DNA of 64,000 bases, from positions 16,326,430-16,390,429 of the forward strand of contig OY979720.1 of the NCBI GenBank assembly GCA_963855995.1, read 5' to 3'. The translations under genes were made by a program, and so were the position numbers. Below the pieces are notes generated by a model that saw nothing but the letters and a program-made list of their open reading frames with translations, was not told where the DNA came from and ran no database searches. Of the stretch, positions 13,296-28,313 are shown piece by piece. The stretch is from Muricea muricata (lineage: Eukaryota > Cnidaria > Anthozoa > Malacalcyonacea > Plexauridae). Position 1 is the stretch's first letter. Each line of letters begins with the position of its first letter.

Positions 13296-13301
13296 AATAA
13301 A
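13296..13301 (+). terminator. Polyadenylation signal of receptor copy 2
   Basis: AATAAA about 105 bases after the TAG stop of receptor copy 2, a usual distance for a metazoan poly(A) signal. Confidence 0.6.
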
Positions 13302-14336
13302 GTTATAAGGCACGCACATGCATAACAATATGTTGAAATTAATGATCTCAGAGAGGAGGAAAATAAAGCATTCAGTGAAAACCGAAAAAAAATATACTTA
13401 AAAATATACGAAAACTTGAAATAGGAAGCGGTCGATTGCTGGCCTGGAAGAAACAGAGTAGGTAATTACTGACTGTGGTATGTACTGAGACAGGGACTTT
13501 ACTAGAAGCCGACAACCGACAAATTTCACTGGCTACTTTTAGTGTAATCGCCGGCTATAAATTTCTTATGAAATTGTGATGTTTTAAACAAGTAGATTTT
13601 AATAGAAAATACATTATTAAATACGTGGTCTTATTGTGTATTGAAATAGTTTATTCTTGTCTTAAAAAATTAAATGTGAAGATGATTTAGTAGTTTAAAA
13701 TCGTCTTGCCATTACTGCTGACAATTTTTCAAATCTGCACCGTCTTGAAATAGTAAAGATAAATAAATAGGAAAATTTTATAAACTTTATGAAACTAATG
13801 AGACACTCCGGAGACCAACTTTCGTTTCATCGAAACGTTCTATTTCACAGGTTTTCACGGGAAGAAGATAAATAACCAAAGCTTCTAACTCCACTCTGCG
13901 ACCTATTTTCTAAAGCATGTCTTTCCGAAATAAAGAAACTTCTAGCAGAAAAAAGGAAATTTGCCCAACTTATCGCATAGAAATTGCCTGATATTTGATG
14001 TTTCATGATACTTGCAAATAAATTACCATTAAATAATTTTCTTCGAGGTAGAGGAAGTGCAGGAAAAACTTAAAGACAAACGTGAAAATATTCAACAAAG
14101 CTAACCAACAAACAAAAGGTTTACTATAAAGGATATTAAATTGACGTAAACCACAAATAGTACAAGCTGATCACTAGGTTAATAATTTTATCAATTCTAT
14201 CATACATATATAGTAGCTAATTATGATGAAGTCCAGACATAGCCCATCATATGTGGACTACAATGATTTTATTCATCACTGTAAATCGTTTTGGATAATC
14301 AAATTATATACATAACTAAGTTGCTACGCCGTCCTT
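13302..14336. other. Convergent intergenic region, no gene seen
   Basis: AT-rich spacer between the receptor copy 2 stop and the GABARAP stop on the opposite strand. Nothing coding or clearly repetitive is visible; it should hold the 3' untranslated region of GABARAP. Confidence 0.5.
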
Positions 14337-17659
<3,323 letters not shown>

Positions 17660-20600
17660 TCACATGCTTTCTTCATCCAACGTGTAATTGCACAATTGCT
17701 TGTGCCCGTCTTCTTCCCAAGCATGTGTCTGACATTCACGCGAACAATACATTTCTGGACATTTTGCACATCGCTTCAATTTCATTCCCACTCCCTCCAT
17801 GCACGTCCCACAACGACGTAACGATTCAATTCCGTGCTCCTTTCGGTAAGATGTCAAAATCTGGATTTAAAAAAAAAATCATCTAAGACATCTTTCAGAA
17901 TATGACAATCTAGTAGTTTATGTTACTGTTAGATCAATCACATCTGAATGGACGCGCTTGTTTATTTTGACTTCCTAGTTTAACTCCGTAATTTTTTTGT
18001 TTGCTCGATTCTGATTGATTAGGAACTGTGCCGATTAATCATTAATCAACACGGAAACGAGCATACGCAACCTATCAGTATCGCAATACGTCATGTAAAA
18101 TGCTTTTCATTAAAATTTGTCAACATTTGAGTGTTTTCATCCCGAAATATTAAAAAAATCGGCAGATTTATTTGACAAAAATGAAGTTTAAATGGTTAAA
18201 CAACTTTAAATGGAAGAACAGTCGTGTTGGGTAACGTTTGTTTAAAAAGAAAATGACAATTTGACCTGGAAGTATTTACTACGAAAGTTTGCAAGAAATA
18301 TCGATGGCAGCACTTAATCTTTATGAACCACGGACAGTTGAGTTCAGCATTTAAATATTTAGTAAAATGATATTAATAAGAAATTACACTTGTTCGAAGC
18401 ACTAGTGAAAAATCACACTCATGTTTTGCGAAATATTTATAATACTGCTTCAAACACGCGTGCGATTTTCCATCAAGGTGGCTCGATAGTCAGAATTCAT
18501 TAGAAATTTTATGTCTCTACGATTAAATGTTTTGTCGTGAATGCTTGAGCTTCATTTTAGTGCATTGCACAGCTCTATAGCACTGTTTGCTGTATTTAAA
18601 AAAGAATTTCTTAAAAGTTTGCTTGAACATAGAAATCACGTTTCTTGTTGGAACTCGTTTCTAATTATAAGTTCATTTGCATAAACTCCACACCTTACCT
18701 ATGACAACAATGTCTCTGGACATACGAACGGTAGGAGTATAAAACTTTTCCAATTATGAAGACAATCAGCAGAGCTATGCAATGAACTAAACTAAGCTTT
18801 ACACGCGCACTGTAAAAGATTTTATGGCGAAAGAAGTATTATGTGCTATGAGTTAGACTATCGAGCCACCTTAATACTTCTCAAACCGTGTAATTTTCTG
18901 TACTAATCTTTCATTCAGAGAAAGATACATAGAATTGCATGATGCATCAAGAAAACGAGTGGCTCACCTCTCTGAAAAAAGATCTTACATTGGATGCGGC
19001 TGGATTGATCCGCAAACACAACGATATGTCATTCAGGGCTCTTCGATAATCTTTCAATTCCGAAAACGCACGAGCACGGCGATAAACAGTTTTGAACAAA
19101 ATCTTCCTCGCTTCATCATTGTCTAAAAATACATAATGTTCATCGTGTTCACAATGGACAAAAAGTAGTTAAATGCTTCATTCTTTACAAAAACGATGCC
19201 TACCTTCATAGCTCCTTACGATGGCCTCTGTACAGTCATCGATAGCTTCTTGCCATTTGTTCATTGAAAGGTAACATTGAGCTCTGTTCGTGAACAACAC
19301 TGATGGCAAAACATACCTAAAAACAAGACACTTAATTAGTAACAGATAGATACCGAGAATGAGAGCTATATAAATCTGAAAAAAGAAAGTGTAAAATTTT
19401 AGTATATGTCATCTAGTTGTATGGGGAGGTGGTAAATAACATATCATTTGATCAACCTACCATGGCTCAAAGTTCGGATCATGGGACAAATCCTGGCCGA
19501 AGGAGAAGAGTTCAACAGGTGGCACAACTTGCAATCCCAAAGTATAATACTTGAGTGCACTTTCGTATTCTTCAGCCTTGAATCTCCGATTTCCTAGTTC
19601 TTTGAATTTTTGTGCTTGCACTAAACAGTATTTTTCAGACAATATAACTCTCTCGCTCTTTTTCCAGTCCCTGAATGAGAAAATAACAAAGCGTTATGCG
19701 TACACTGTGCACAATCACGGCAGCATATTTAAGCGTTCGGGTGATAAAATTTTACGGAACAGTACATCCTGCTCGATTCTCTTTCGCACGCACGGCTGAA
19801 GTGCAAACGGGCCTCAACTGTATACCACGACTTAGTAAAAATTAAGCACAGAAAAACATAATATCTTCACAGTCTAGATTTCGACGTTTTGAACGAAGGC
19901 TTTTCGCCGGAAAAGTAGTACAGACCACTACTCGAAACGTCGAATTCTGTTTATATTTGCAGGTGGTGAAAGATCGTATGTTTTTTGTCCGATTTTGACT
20001 ATGTATTACATGAATTTTCTTACTCTTCACAATACTTGTCAAGCGCACTCTTTAATTCCTTGATCTGTCTATTTGTACAGTCCTAAACAAAATGTTTCCA
20101 TTGAATTCATGATGACATAATATTCGTGATTATAGCTCATTGAACTGTAATACCCTGGGAACGCTAACTCAATACAAAAGTTAAGTTAATGGTTGAAGCC
20201 AAGTTAGTTTTTCTGAGTTTTGAGTCGAAATACTTAACGCCAAAGATCGGACCGTATATCAGATTGAAGCTATTAAAAAGTACATTTAATGTAAAAAATT
20301 TAAGACTTTAGACAAAAAAAAATGCCTAAAGATATGAAAACAACTACAATTTTGCAAAATACGGCAAATTAAATTTCCCTTCAAAGTTTACGGTGTTTGT
20401 CTTTCATTCAAAGCCTCAATTTTTTCACACCAATGCAACTTTTCGATAGCTTTCATTTGATATACGGCCCATTTTGTGACGTTTAGTATTTCAACTAAAT
20501 ACTCAGGAAAACTGGATCAAATTGGCTTCAACCCACCCCTCCACGACTTATCGCTCCAGTTTACTTACAGTTCAATGTAATATCCTCGTTCATAGAAACA

Positions 20601-23600
20601 GGCAATTTTTCCTTTACAAATTTATTTGCCGGTGTATGACCGTTTTCTGTATGTTATAATGCTTTTTTATGTATGTTACTGTGCACTTTCAAAATATCGC
20701 TGTATATCGATATACCGCTGTGCAATAAACAGTAAATTCAGTTTACAACCGAAAATTTCAAGGCAAAATCAAAACAATCATGCATTTAAATAATCGTTCT
20801 TTGGCGTATAAGTTCGGCTGCAACAGCAAAACTATTGCTTTACTGCACGATCAATACAATGCCACATTGCCACTGAAATAAAATTTTCACGAAAATTTTA
20901 CGCATTGTGGCTGTTTTTCGTTTGTGACCTTTTTGTTATTCGAATAAAAAGATGAACAAATTAAAGCTATGGAAGGATCATGACAACTGTAGCTCTGACA
21001 GTAGTGAGGTTCGGATTTGACTTCCTCTACCACTGCCTTCCTGATTTTTAAACAATTTGATTGGTTTATCGGGTAGGTCGGGCACATCTGATTGGCTGAA
21101 AGATTAAGGTAGCGGTAGAAGTATTGGAAGCCAAATCTGAACCTATCTAGTATAACGCCGATAACAACATACCACGGTATAGCGTCAAAACCAATACTAA
21201 ATACACACCGACTTGTACTCCTTAAGAAGATACAACTTTTTTGCACTAATTCCAACATTGAGAACATGTTTTCCACCAGCTCTGCTCTTAGCAAACGAAA
21301 CAAGGATCTGCAGAGTCAAGACTCGAACCTACCACAAGACACAAAAATACACCAAGTCTTTAGTATTACACTTACGGAGATAACGTTACAGTAGATATTT
21401 TGATTAAAAATCGTAATATATAAAAAATCAGATTTTTTACCTGGTTATCAAATGACTGCATGTATATTGGCAGTAGCGTGGAATAGAGCTGAAAAGTTTT
21501 AAAGAGAACTTTAATTATTTTACATGACTCGTCCACCATCTGTATAAAATAAATGTTAATAATTTGAAAGGTACATTCACAATGTTCAGTCAAGACACAC
21601 TGTGTCAGTTTCAATAAAAATTTACCGGAGTTGCCATGAATTTATTCCGTAACTCGGGATACTGGGTTGAAATTTCTAACAGCAAACAAAGAACACTGGA
21701 CAGAACGTCGCGGTCTGGATTTAAAACTATAAAACAAACATAACCTCAGTTTATGCATCTTCAAGGTTCCTTCCCAGCAATTCAATAGCTTCCTAGCCAC
21801 ACACGACCGCACTAATTTACCTCACACAACAGTAACGAATACAGGTACCACCAGGTCTTTTAAAGACCATGAATATTGAGATTTAAGGTCTTACCATGCT
21901 CCTTGAGTAGATCCAAAATATCGTAATTCTTCAGGAATTCATCAGCGGTCAAAGCTGGCTTACTATCATTAAGAACACCTCTCAACAAACAAAAACAAAT
22001 TTGCAACATCTTTCTTTCCGGTCTCCAAATGCACGGAGTAGAAAACCATTTGTTCAACACCTAGTGTTAAAGAGGAAGCACATAGAATAAGATCCTGTAA
22101 AAGTGGAATCACATTAAAGGAAACAGAATGTAAAGACACCATGTTAGCTAGTCCATTTAGTGTCTGTTAGACAGACACTTCCCAATAGGTCAATTTCCCA
22201 TTTGACAAATTTTTGAATTAGGCAAAGCCATCAGCACAGCTGGAAAGAGCAACCTAATTTCGTAAAATTGTGAAGTTGGTTACAAAATACTATAAAATGT
22301 GTAAAATACAGAGTGTATCAAAAAAAAGGTAATCGAACTTTGATGTGCTCTAGGGCGTTCAATATTTAACATACAGAAATAATTCTTACGTGGTTGGAAA
22401 GACCAGGCTTGTAGCTTTTAATTGCCATCGTTTTTATAAAATTTGAAGAAAAATCAAGCAAATACAAATGCGATAAAAATTGCAGGTCGAAATCGCATTT
22501 TTTTCACCGTTGGGAGTTTATTGAAAATCTGTTGAAATTTAATCTCATTGGGGAATTAAATTACAAAATTAATTGACCAATTTTAGCTTAGGTAGTAAAC
22601 ATCTGGCATTTTATTAGTGATGTTAATTGTTTCTCGTGACAGATAAATGTTTAATGAAATTTTCTTTTCTTATTCGCTGCCCTAATAATACTCAGAGGTG
22701 GAAATATGTGATTTCGACCGGCTATTTTCATTTGATTCGTATTTGCCCAATACGTCTTCAAATTTCACAAAAATGATGACAATCGAAAGCTAAAAGCCTG
22801 GTCTTTCCGCCTGCGAAAGAATGATTTCTGTAGATTGTATCATGAACGCGCTAGAGCACTGCAAAATTCGATTACCTTTTTTTGGATACACCCTGTATAG
22901 TCCTGTAAGTTTGCAAATTTTGTATTACGCGCGAAAAAGTGATACCACTATGTCAAAATGTGGTATCACTTTTCCACACGTAACACAAAACTATACAAAA
23001 TTCGCCAACTTCACAGCACTATATTTTACACATTTTACAATACTCTTTGACCAACAATTTTACTATCTGGGGAGGATGGGTCTTTAACAATTTTATTAAA
23101 TTTAGGATGCTCTTTTCACTTGTGCTAATAATAGATTTTCCTAATTCAAGAACTTGTTTAATCATGCATTAATATAACAAGGAACTTTCCTGATCAGATC
23201 TGAATGAGAAATTTTCATTTTGTCAGAATGTGCGCACATTTTTTTCATTGTTATCTGTTTTACACAGAAAATGCCAAAACAACATACTCTGATCTTTATT
23301 TTTTACTGTATCCTGTCAGGAATAATTATACAATTGTATCCTGTCAGGAATAATTATACAAGTTAAAAACACAGTGGTGCAAAAGCCATCCTTCACTGAA
23401 AATTATGGTATGCTAAACATGTGGGTTAAAAAAACCAAGTACAGATGTTAATAATACCTTGATGAAAGGCTTCAATTTCAGGATCTCTGGTTTTGAAATT
23501 CTAGGACTAGATACCATCTAAAGTTACAGAACAAATATACATAGCCCAAACAATAAAAAATGCTAAAAATACAGCATAATACCATATCAGCTTAAAATAG

Positions 23601-25432
23601 AAATACTCAACTAAACTAAATCTCATATATACAGTAGCAATTATGAACTCAGATTCATCAAGAAGTGTTTTAAGATCAATTATAATATAGCATTTGTAAA
23701 TTCTGAACGCTGATTGGCTAAGAGCCGTGTTGATATAACTCTATGCCAACACGGAAAATTTCCCGTCACTCTTCTGTTAAAGTTCTTTGTGCTATATTAT
23801 AAAAGAAATATAAAACATTTTTTCCGAATTGATATACAGTTATATCAACACTCGTGAAATTTGGAAAAACTCGAAATTGTGTGAAAACACTCCGCCCTGT
23901 GGGCATCGTGTTTCCACACAATTTCTCGTTTTTCCAATTTCCACTCGTGTTGATATAACTGTATATCAACACGGAAAATGTTTTATACTTTTTAAATAAA
24001 AAAATAATTACAGTATAACAAACTACTAGTGCTGTAAAAATCACTTAAAATATGATTTTGTGGAAACACCATGTATGTTTATTATTGTAAAGTATATCAT
24101 TTTTATATTCACCATGCAAACATACAAGGAACATATTTATGGTTTGTTCCCAACTAATCTGCACTAACATAACAAGCATATATGATCCCTGGTTCACCCT
24201 ATTTTAACCTCGACAAACCTTAATCACTAATCTTACTGATCTTAACATGCAAAAATCATCATAATTCAAAAGCCAAGAGGGTGTATCTGACATCCCTTCG
24301 ACCTTACATCAACTCACCTCCAACACAATTAACCCACAATTTTCTTGTAACTTAGAAGACATAAAGGTAAAACACACTTGCTTAAAATCACACACTCCGA
24401 CCTCTGGGTAACGCTGAAAATTTTTAAGCAGAATTTGTTTGCCGCAATGAAATTTCTCCAGAATTTCAACCTCTTCCATAGGCATAGAATATTTTGATGA
24501 GAAATGTTCTTTTAAATAGTCTGCAAACATCTTATAAGGTTCTTTTCTCAACATGAAATGCAGGCATCTTTGAAGACCACCTGCTGCATATATCTTCAGA
24601 CACATGTCTAGTTCGTCCTTTGCTAAATGTTTCAACACTTCAGAAGCTTGGTATATGATGAGAGGGTCATTTTTTAATGGATCTAAGAACTCAACTACCC
24701 TTGGTAGTGCATGGTACGCTCTTATAATTTTCATGTTTCTTAATCGTTCTGAACCCTCAACATATCGCACGTCTGTGATATATGCGAGAATGTTGATACA
24801 ATGATAATATAAGTATTTGGTAAATATTTCCTTCCCCTTAGATGACTTTATAGTGATCAAACGGACAATAAGTTTGACAATATTGCAGCCTGATAAAAAT
24901 GCTAAATGCTTTCTCTTTTCTTTGACTCCGACCTGAAAATTTTAACAACATAAAAAATAGTAAATTAACTATTAAATACATAATGATACACAACTAAAAC
25001 AATATCGACATTTTTTATTAAGACCCGAACTTTTGTCCCTTAAGTTCATATTGTAATCATATTGATGACATTTTACACGACAGAACAAAACATTAGTAAA
25101 CACAACTATCAATAAAAGTATATTACCGTAGTTAAGCAACTTATTTCGTCAAGCCACAATGAGAAAATAGACAAGATAGTTAATTGTGTCTCCTTCAGAG
25201 TGGTATTGCGACCCAGAGCTAGTTCAATCGCTTCGACCGGGCTATCCCCACCTCCTAAAAACTCAAATAGCTTTTTAAAGTATTTCGTTTTCCATTTTTC
25301 GTTAGTATTTGACATAATCTTTTCAATATCCTCCCGTGTTTTCACAGCAATGAAATCTTCGACGTCCACAACAGAGGACATGTCTTTTCCGCACCGCTTG
25401 CCATAGCTTATTGTTCTGTGCAAAACCGCCAT
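17660..25432 (-). CDS. ARM-like / TPR / MYND zinc-finger protein, function unknown
   Basis: Eleven exons: 25127-25432, 24318-24932, 23458-23517, 21895-22060, 21626-21726, 21441-21539, 20024-20082, 19461-19670, 19204-19316, 18989-19122, 17660-17860. Together they encode 687 residues with consistent phases throughout. The N-terminal 450 residues are helical and resemble armadillo-type repeats (for example LPRVVEFL with LIIYQASEVLKHLA at about 190-220). Three tetratricopeptide repeats follow at about 484-617 (KELGNRRFKAEEYESALKYY; FTNRAQCYL; YRRALNDISLCL). The C-terminus (about 637-674) is a MYND zinc finger: CGTC, CAKC, YC-x3-C and H-x3-C. TPR and MYND modules usually bind proteins, so a scaffold or co-chaperone role is a guess. 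I cannot assign it to a named family; UNC45 has TPR plus ARM but no MYND. Its start codon faces OTUD3 across 437 bases. Confidence 0.85.
18477..18870. mobile_element. piggyBac-like MITE, copy 1 (394 bp)
   Basis: Inverted termini GGTGGCTCGATAGTC / GACTATCGAGCCACC. The right flank is TTAA and the left flank TCAA, a decayed TTAA duplication, as for piggyBac-type insertion. The same 394-bp element occurs at 35528-35921 in opposite orientation. It lies in the last intron of the MYND gene and has no coding capacity. Confidence 0.85.
20150..20490. repeat. Dispersed repeat, second copy
   Basis: Diverged relative of the segment at about 16745-16990, in the same orientation; here it lies in an intron of the MYND gene. 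Class unknown; no termini or target duplication were recognised. Confidence 0.5.
22190..23160. mobile_element. Foldback MITE interrupted by a second element
   Basis: The left arm contains GCACAGCTGGAAAGAGC and the right arm the inverted GCTCTTTTCACTTGTGC. The middle is a hairpin of GTGATACCACT...GTGGTATCAC. It is a diverged relative of the element at 50250-50641. Outer ends are approximate. It is split by the insertion at 22309-22895 and lies in an intron of the MYND gene. Confidence 0.7.
22309..22895. mobile_element. Tc1/mariner-like non-autonomous element nested in the MITE
   Basis: Termini CAGAGTGTATC and GGATACACCCTG are inverted copies, and the similarity continues inward through AAAAAAAGGTAATCGAA. 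Flanking TA dinucleotides (22307-22308 and 22896-22897) form the target-site duplication. Removing the element restores the AAAATATAGTCCTG sequence seen in the intact relative near 50370. The CAGGGTGT-type end and TA duplication fit the Tc1/mariner superfamily. No transposase. Confidence 0.8.
23682..24010. mobile_element. MITE family with GCTATATTATAA ends, copy A
   Basis: Starts with TTATAATATAGCATTTGT, continues ACGCTGATTGGCTAAGAGCCGTG and ends in a hairpin of GTTATATCAACACTCGTG against its complement. Related copies lie at 43511-43705 and, inverted, at 43934-44155. Located in an intron of the MYND gene. Confidence 0.7.
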
Positions 25433-25869
25433 GTTCTGGCAAGAAGCGCTATAAATTCACCTCAACACGATACAGGAGTGTCGTTCAAATGCTGTTATGT
25501 TTCCTTTTCAAGCAATGGAATTAAAAATAGTACAATTTAAAAGCATATTTTGAGTGCATCAAACAATTTTAGTATTCAATAACACCAGTACACGTAGAAA
25601 ATATTCTACCACCTCTCCCGTGTTGCACTCTGGGATCGATTTCACATTCCTTTTCGATGCTTCCATCGCCTAAATCTAAATATCTTTTTTCATTTTTCCT
25701 TATTATAAATATTGCTGACTTAGTAAAAAAATCCAATATGGCGTCGTCAACAATGAGTTGGATTTTCAAGAATCTGAATTTAAACGTAGAAAAACTAAAT
25801 TTTTGTGATGTTCTTTGTCATATACGTGCAGGTTTCTACTGATTGTAGATTCAGGCATTAGTTTTTGTT
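25433..25869. promoter_or_regulatory. Shared 5' region between the MYND gene and OTUD3
   Basis: The two start codons face away from each other over 437 bases, so both promoters must lie here or overlap the leaders; a bidirectional promoter is inferred. On the plus strand an upstream ATG at 25738, in a strong context (A at -3, G at +4), opens a 34-codon frame that ends before the OTUD3 start. It may be an upstream ORF, or part of it may be removed by splicing at the CAG near 25830. Confidence 0.4.
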
Positions 25870-28063
25870 ATGACTAAAGGTAACAAGGGGAATAGTAAAG
25901 CAGTTTCAAACGCCAAATCGCTTAAACACAAAGAGCAGCTTGAAAGAAAGCGGGACGCAAGAGCTAGAAGAAATGCATTGAAGAAAGAACGAGAAGCCAA
26001 AGAGTATCTTGAAAATGATGAAAATTTTGTCTCGTTTTCTAATCAGCTTCAAGCTGTGGGGTATAACATTAAGGATATCAAAGCAGATGGGTTAGACTTT
26101 ATCTGTTATTGTTGTTTGTAATAATCTATAATTATGATATCGCCTATTTTGATATTAACTGAATCACCTGTTTTAGTTAATGTTTTATATAAATTGCATT
26201 GTTTTAAATCCATTGTTATTCCTATTGTCCTTTTATCCCTCGTGAACTCTCTGCCTTTCATTCTTTGCAGTAATTGCCTGTTTCGAGCTCTTGCAGATCA
26301 GTTGGACGGAATTGACGATGGACATTTGAGATACCGAAGAACTATAGTTAAATATTTAGCTGATCATAGGAAGGAATTTGAACCTTTTGTTGAAGACAAT
26401 AGATCTTTTGATGAACATGGTATAGGAATATTGATAAAAAAATAGTGTTATCTAATTAGTTTAAACAGATCACAAAGACCTTTGTAATAGAAACTTACTT
26501 GAATTCATAAAGTAATTTTAGTGTAGACAAAGATGAACGCAGAAAACGAATTTGAATAACTTTCCATCATTATTATAAGTATTGCTCTCATCCAATTACC
26601 TAGGACGAGCTTTACTTTCGTTTATAATTGTAATATAATTTTAAAGTATTAGAGAGAATATGTGCCTCTTGAATCTTGTCTGTTATTCTTATATACGAAA
26701 TTTTTCTAATCGTTTTATAGTCCGAGAACTGGGTAAGCCAGGTACATATGGAGGCAACGATTCCATAGTCGCTTTCTCTCGATGTTATGGCGTAAACGTT
26801 GTTATACATCAGTTGAATGAACGTTGTTGGGTCATCCGGGGCGAAGAGTATCGGAAACCTGGAGATCCTTTCCGAGAACTTCATATTTCATATCATAATG
26901 GAGATCATTATTCCTCGCTCCGTCGAATTGGCGATCCGGACGATGGCCCTGCGTGGTTTTTTAATAACCAGCATAAGGTTCATTTTGCTTTGTAAATAAT
27001 GAAATTTTGTAAAAAAAATAGAAATCCACTGAAATTATGAAATATGTAGAAAAAAGCCAACACATATGGCCTTATTATCTACCGTGTCTGCAATACGTTG
27101 TATTTATACCAGGTCAAACAAGAAACCGAAGATAAATGTAAACCATCGATGCAACAGAAAGCCAGAAAGACGACAGTTTACAACCAGGCATGCACAGTAG
27201 CTCTAGATGAATCAAGTGACATTGCAATGATACAAGCAGCTACTGGATGCCAGGTGATGTGTAACTACTTGTACAAAAACTGTGATGATATAGTTACTGT
27301 GGGAAAGTAAACTATTAAAAGGTTAAAAAATGTTATCGAGTTTATTATTTTAGGATTTAGAGTTGATTCAAGAAACGTTTCTGGAAAATAACAATGATCT
27401 TGATTGCACAATAAGTTATATTTTACAATTGCAGTCGCTTGGCACTATGGAAGGTAATATATAGTTAGGGATACAATTAAAGATATTACAGTAATTATTA
27501 TGTGCAGTAAAAGATTTATTTCACTAGTGAGGACGTATTTTGCAATATTAACCTATTTAAAAAGTGTATTTTTCCATATGTCCCAACAGAAGACGTTAAT
27601 TTAAAGGCAAGTGCTGAAAATGAAGTCGAGAACCAGACATCAAACGTTCTGCAGAATGAGGATCAGAAAGTACCTGACTTAAACCAGGAAGAATCAGAAA
27701 CTAGCTTCGGCAACATTTCGGCAAAAGAGGACCAAGTTGCTGAACAAAATGTTTCAGAGAAAAAGGCACGAGGTGGAGCCATAGCTAAGACGAAACAACA
27801 GGTGAAACATGCTGTGTTGAGAAAAGTTATTAAACAGATCCATTAACGAAATTTATTTAATTATTTTGTTTTAGATTACCAGCAATGCAAAACGGAAACA
27901 TCTTGCAAAACAAGAAAAGAAAGCGAGAAGAATGGAAGAAAGACGCCAAGAGCTTAAAAATAAACAAAAAGATAGTCGTGAAGATTTAGAAAACCAAAAT
28001 TTACAAAGTAACAATAGCACTACTCTGTCAGATTTCTTAGATCTAGAAGCACTTGCAATATGA
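25870..28063 (+). CDS. OTUD3: OTU-domain deubiquitinase OTUD3
   Basis: Cysteine protease that removes ubiquitin from substrates. Seven exons: 25870-26090, 26271-26419, 26721-26977, 27113-27253, 27354-27453, 27590-27801, 27875-28063, giving 422 residues (human OTUD3 is about 398). The N-terminus is Lys/Arg-rich and helical. The OTU catalytic motif D-G-N-C-L-F-R-A straddles the first intron. Further OTU signatures are KPGTYGGNDSIVAFSR and VNVVIHQLN, and the catalytic histidine in YHNGDHYSSLRR. A UBA-like domain follows (MIQAATGCQDLELIQETF to about residue 290), then an acidic linker and a basic C-terminal coiled coil (KRKHLAKQEKKARRMEERR). This domain order is that of OTUD3. Introns are short (73-301 bases). 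It converges with the CAP-protein gene, stops 250 bases apart. Confidence 0.96.
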
Positions 28064-28313
28064 AATAATTTAATTTAGAAAATTTTCATGCTCATTCTTG
28101 TGTACATAAAAAATAACGTCTATATACAAATTAAATTAAAAGCCCTAATTCATTAATACGTCTATTTGTTGGTCAATCTATCCATGTTATGTCTAAAGCA
28201 TTTTATCATGCATATTGACGGATTGTTCAGGTTGGAATTTTCACCATTAATTGCTACAGTCAGTAATTCTCTTATCTATCTGAACATCTCCATGTCTCGT
28301 GCACAAGTTTCAT

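Noticed and set aside
20887-21303. 138-codon minus-strand frame inside the MYND gene
   Set aside because: The flanking exons join in frame without it, and its composition resembles no domain; it lies in an intron.
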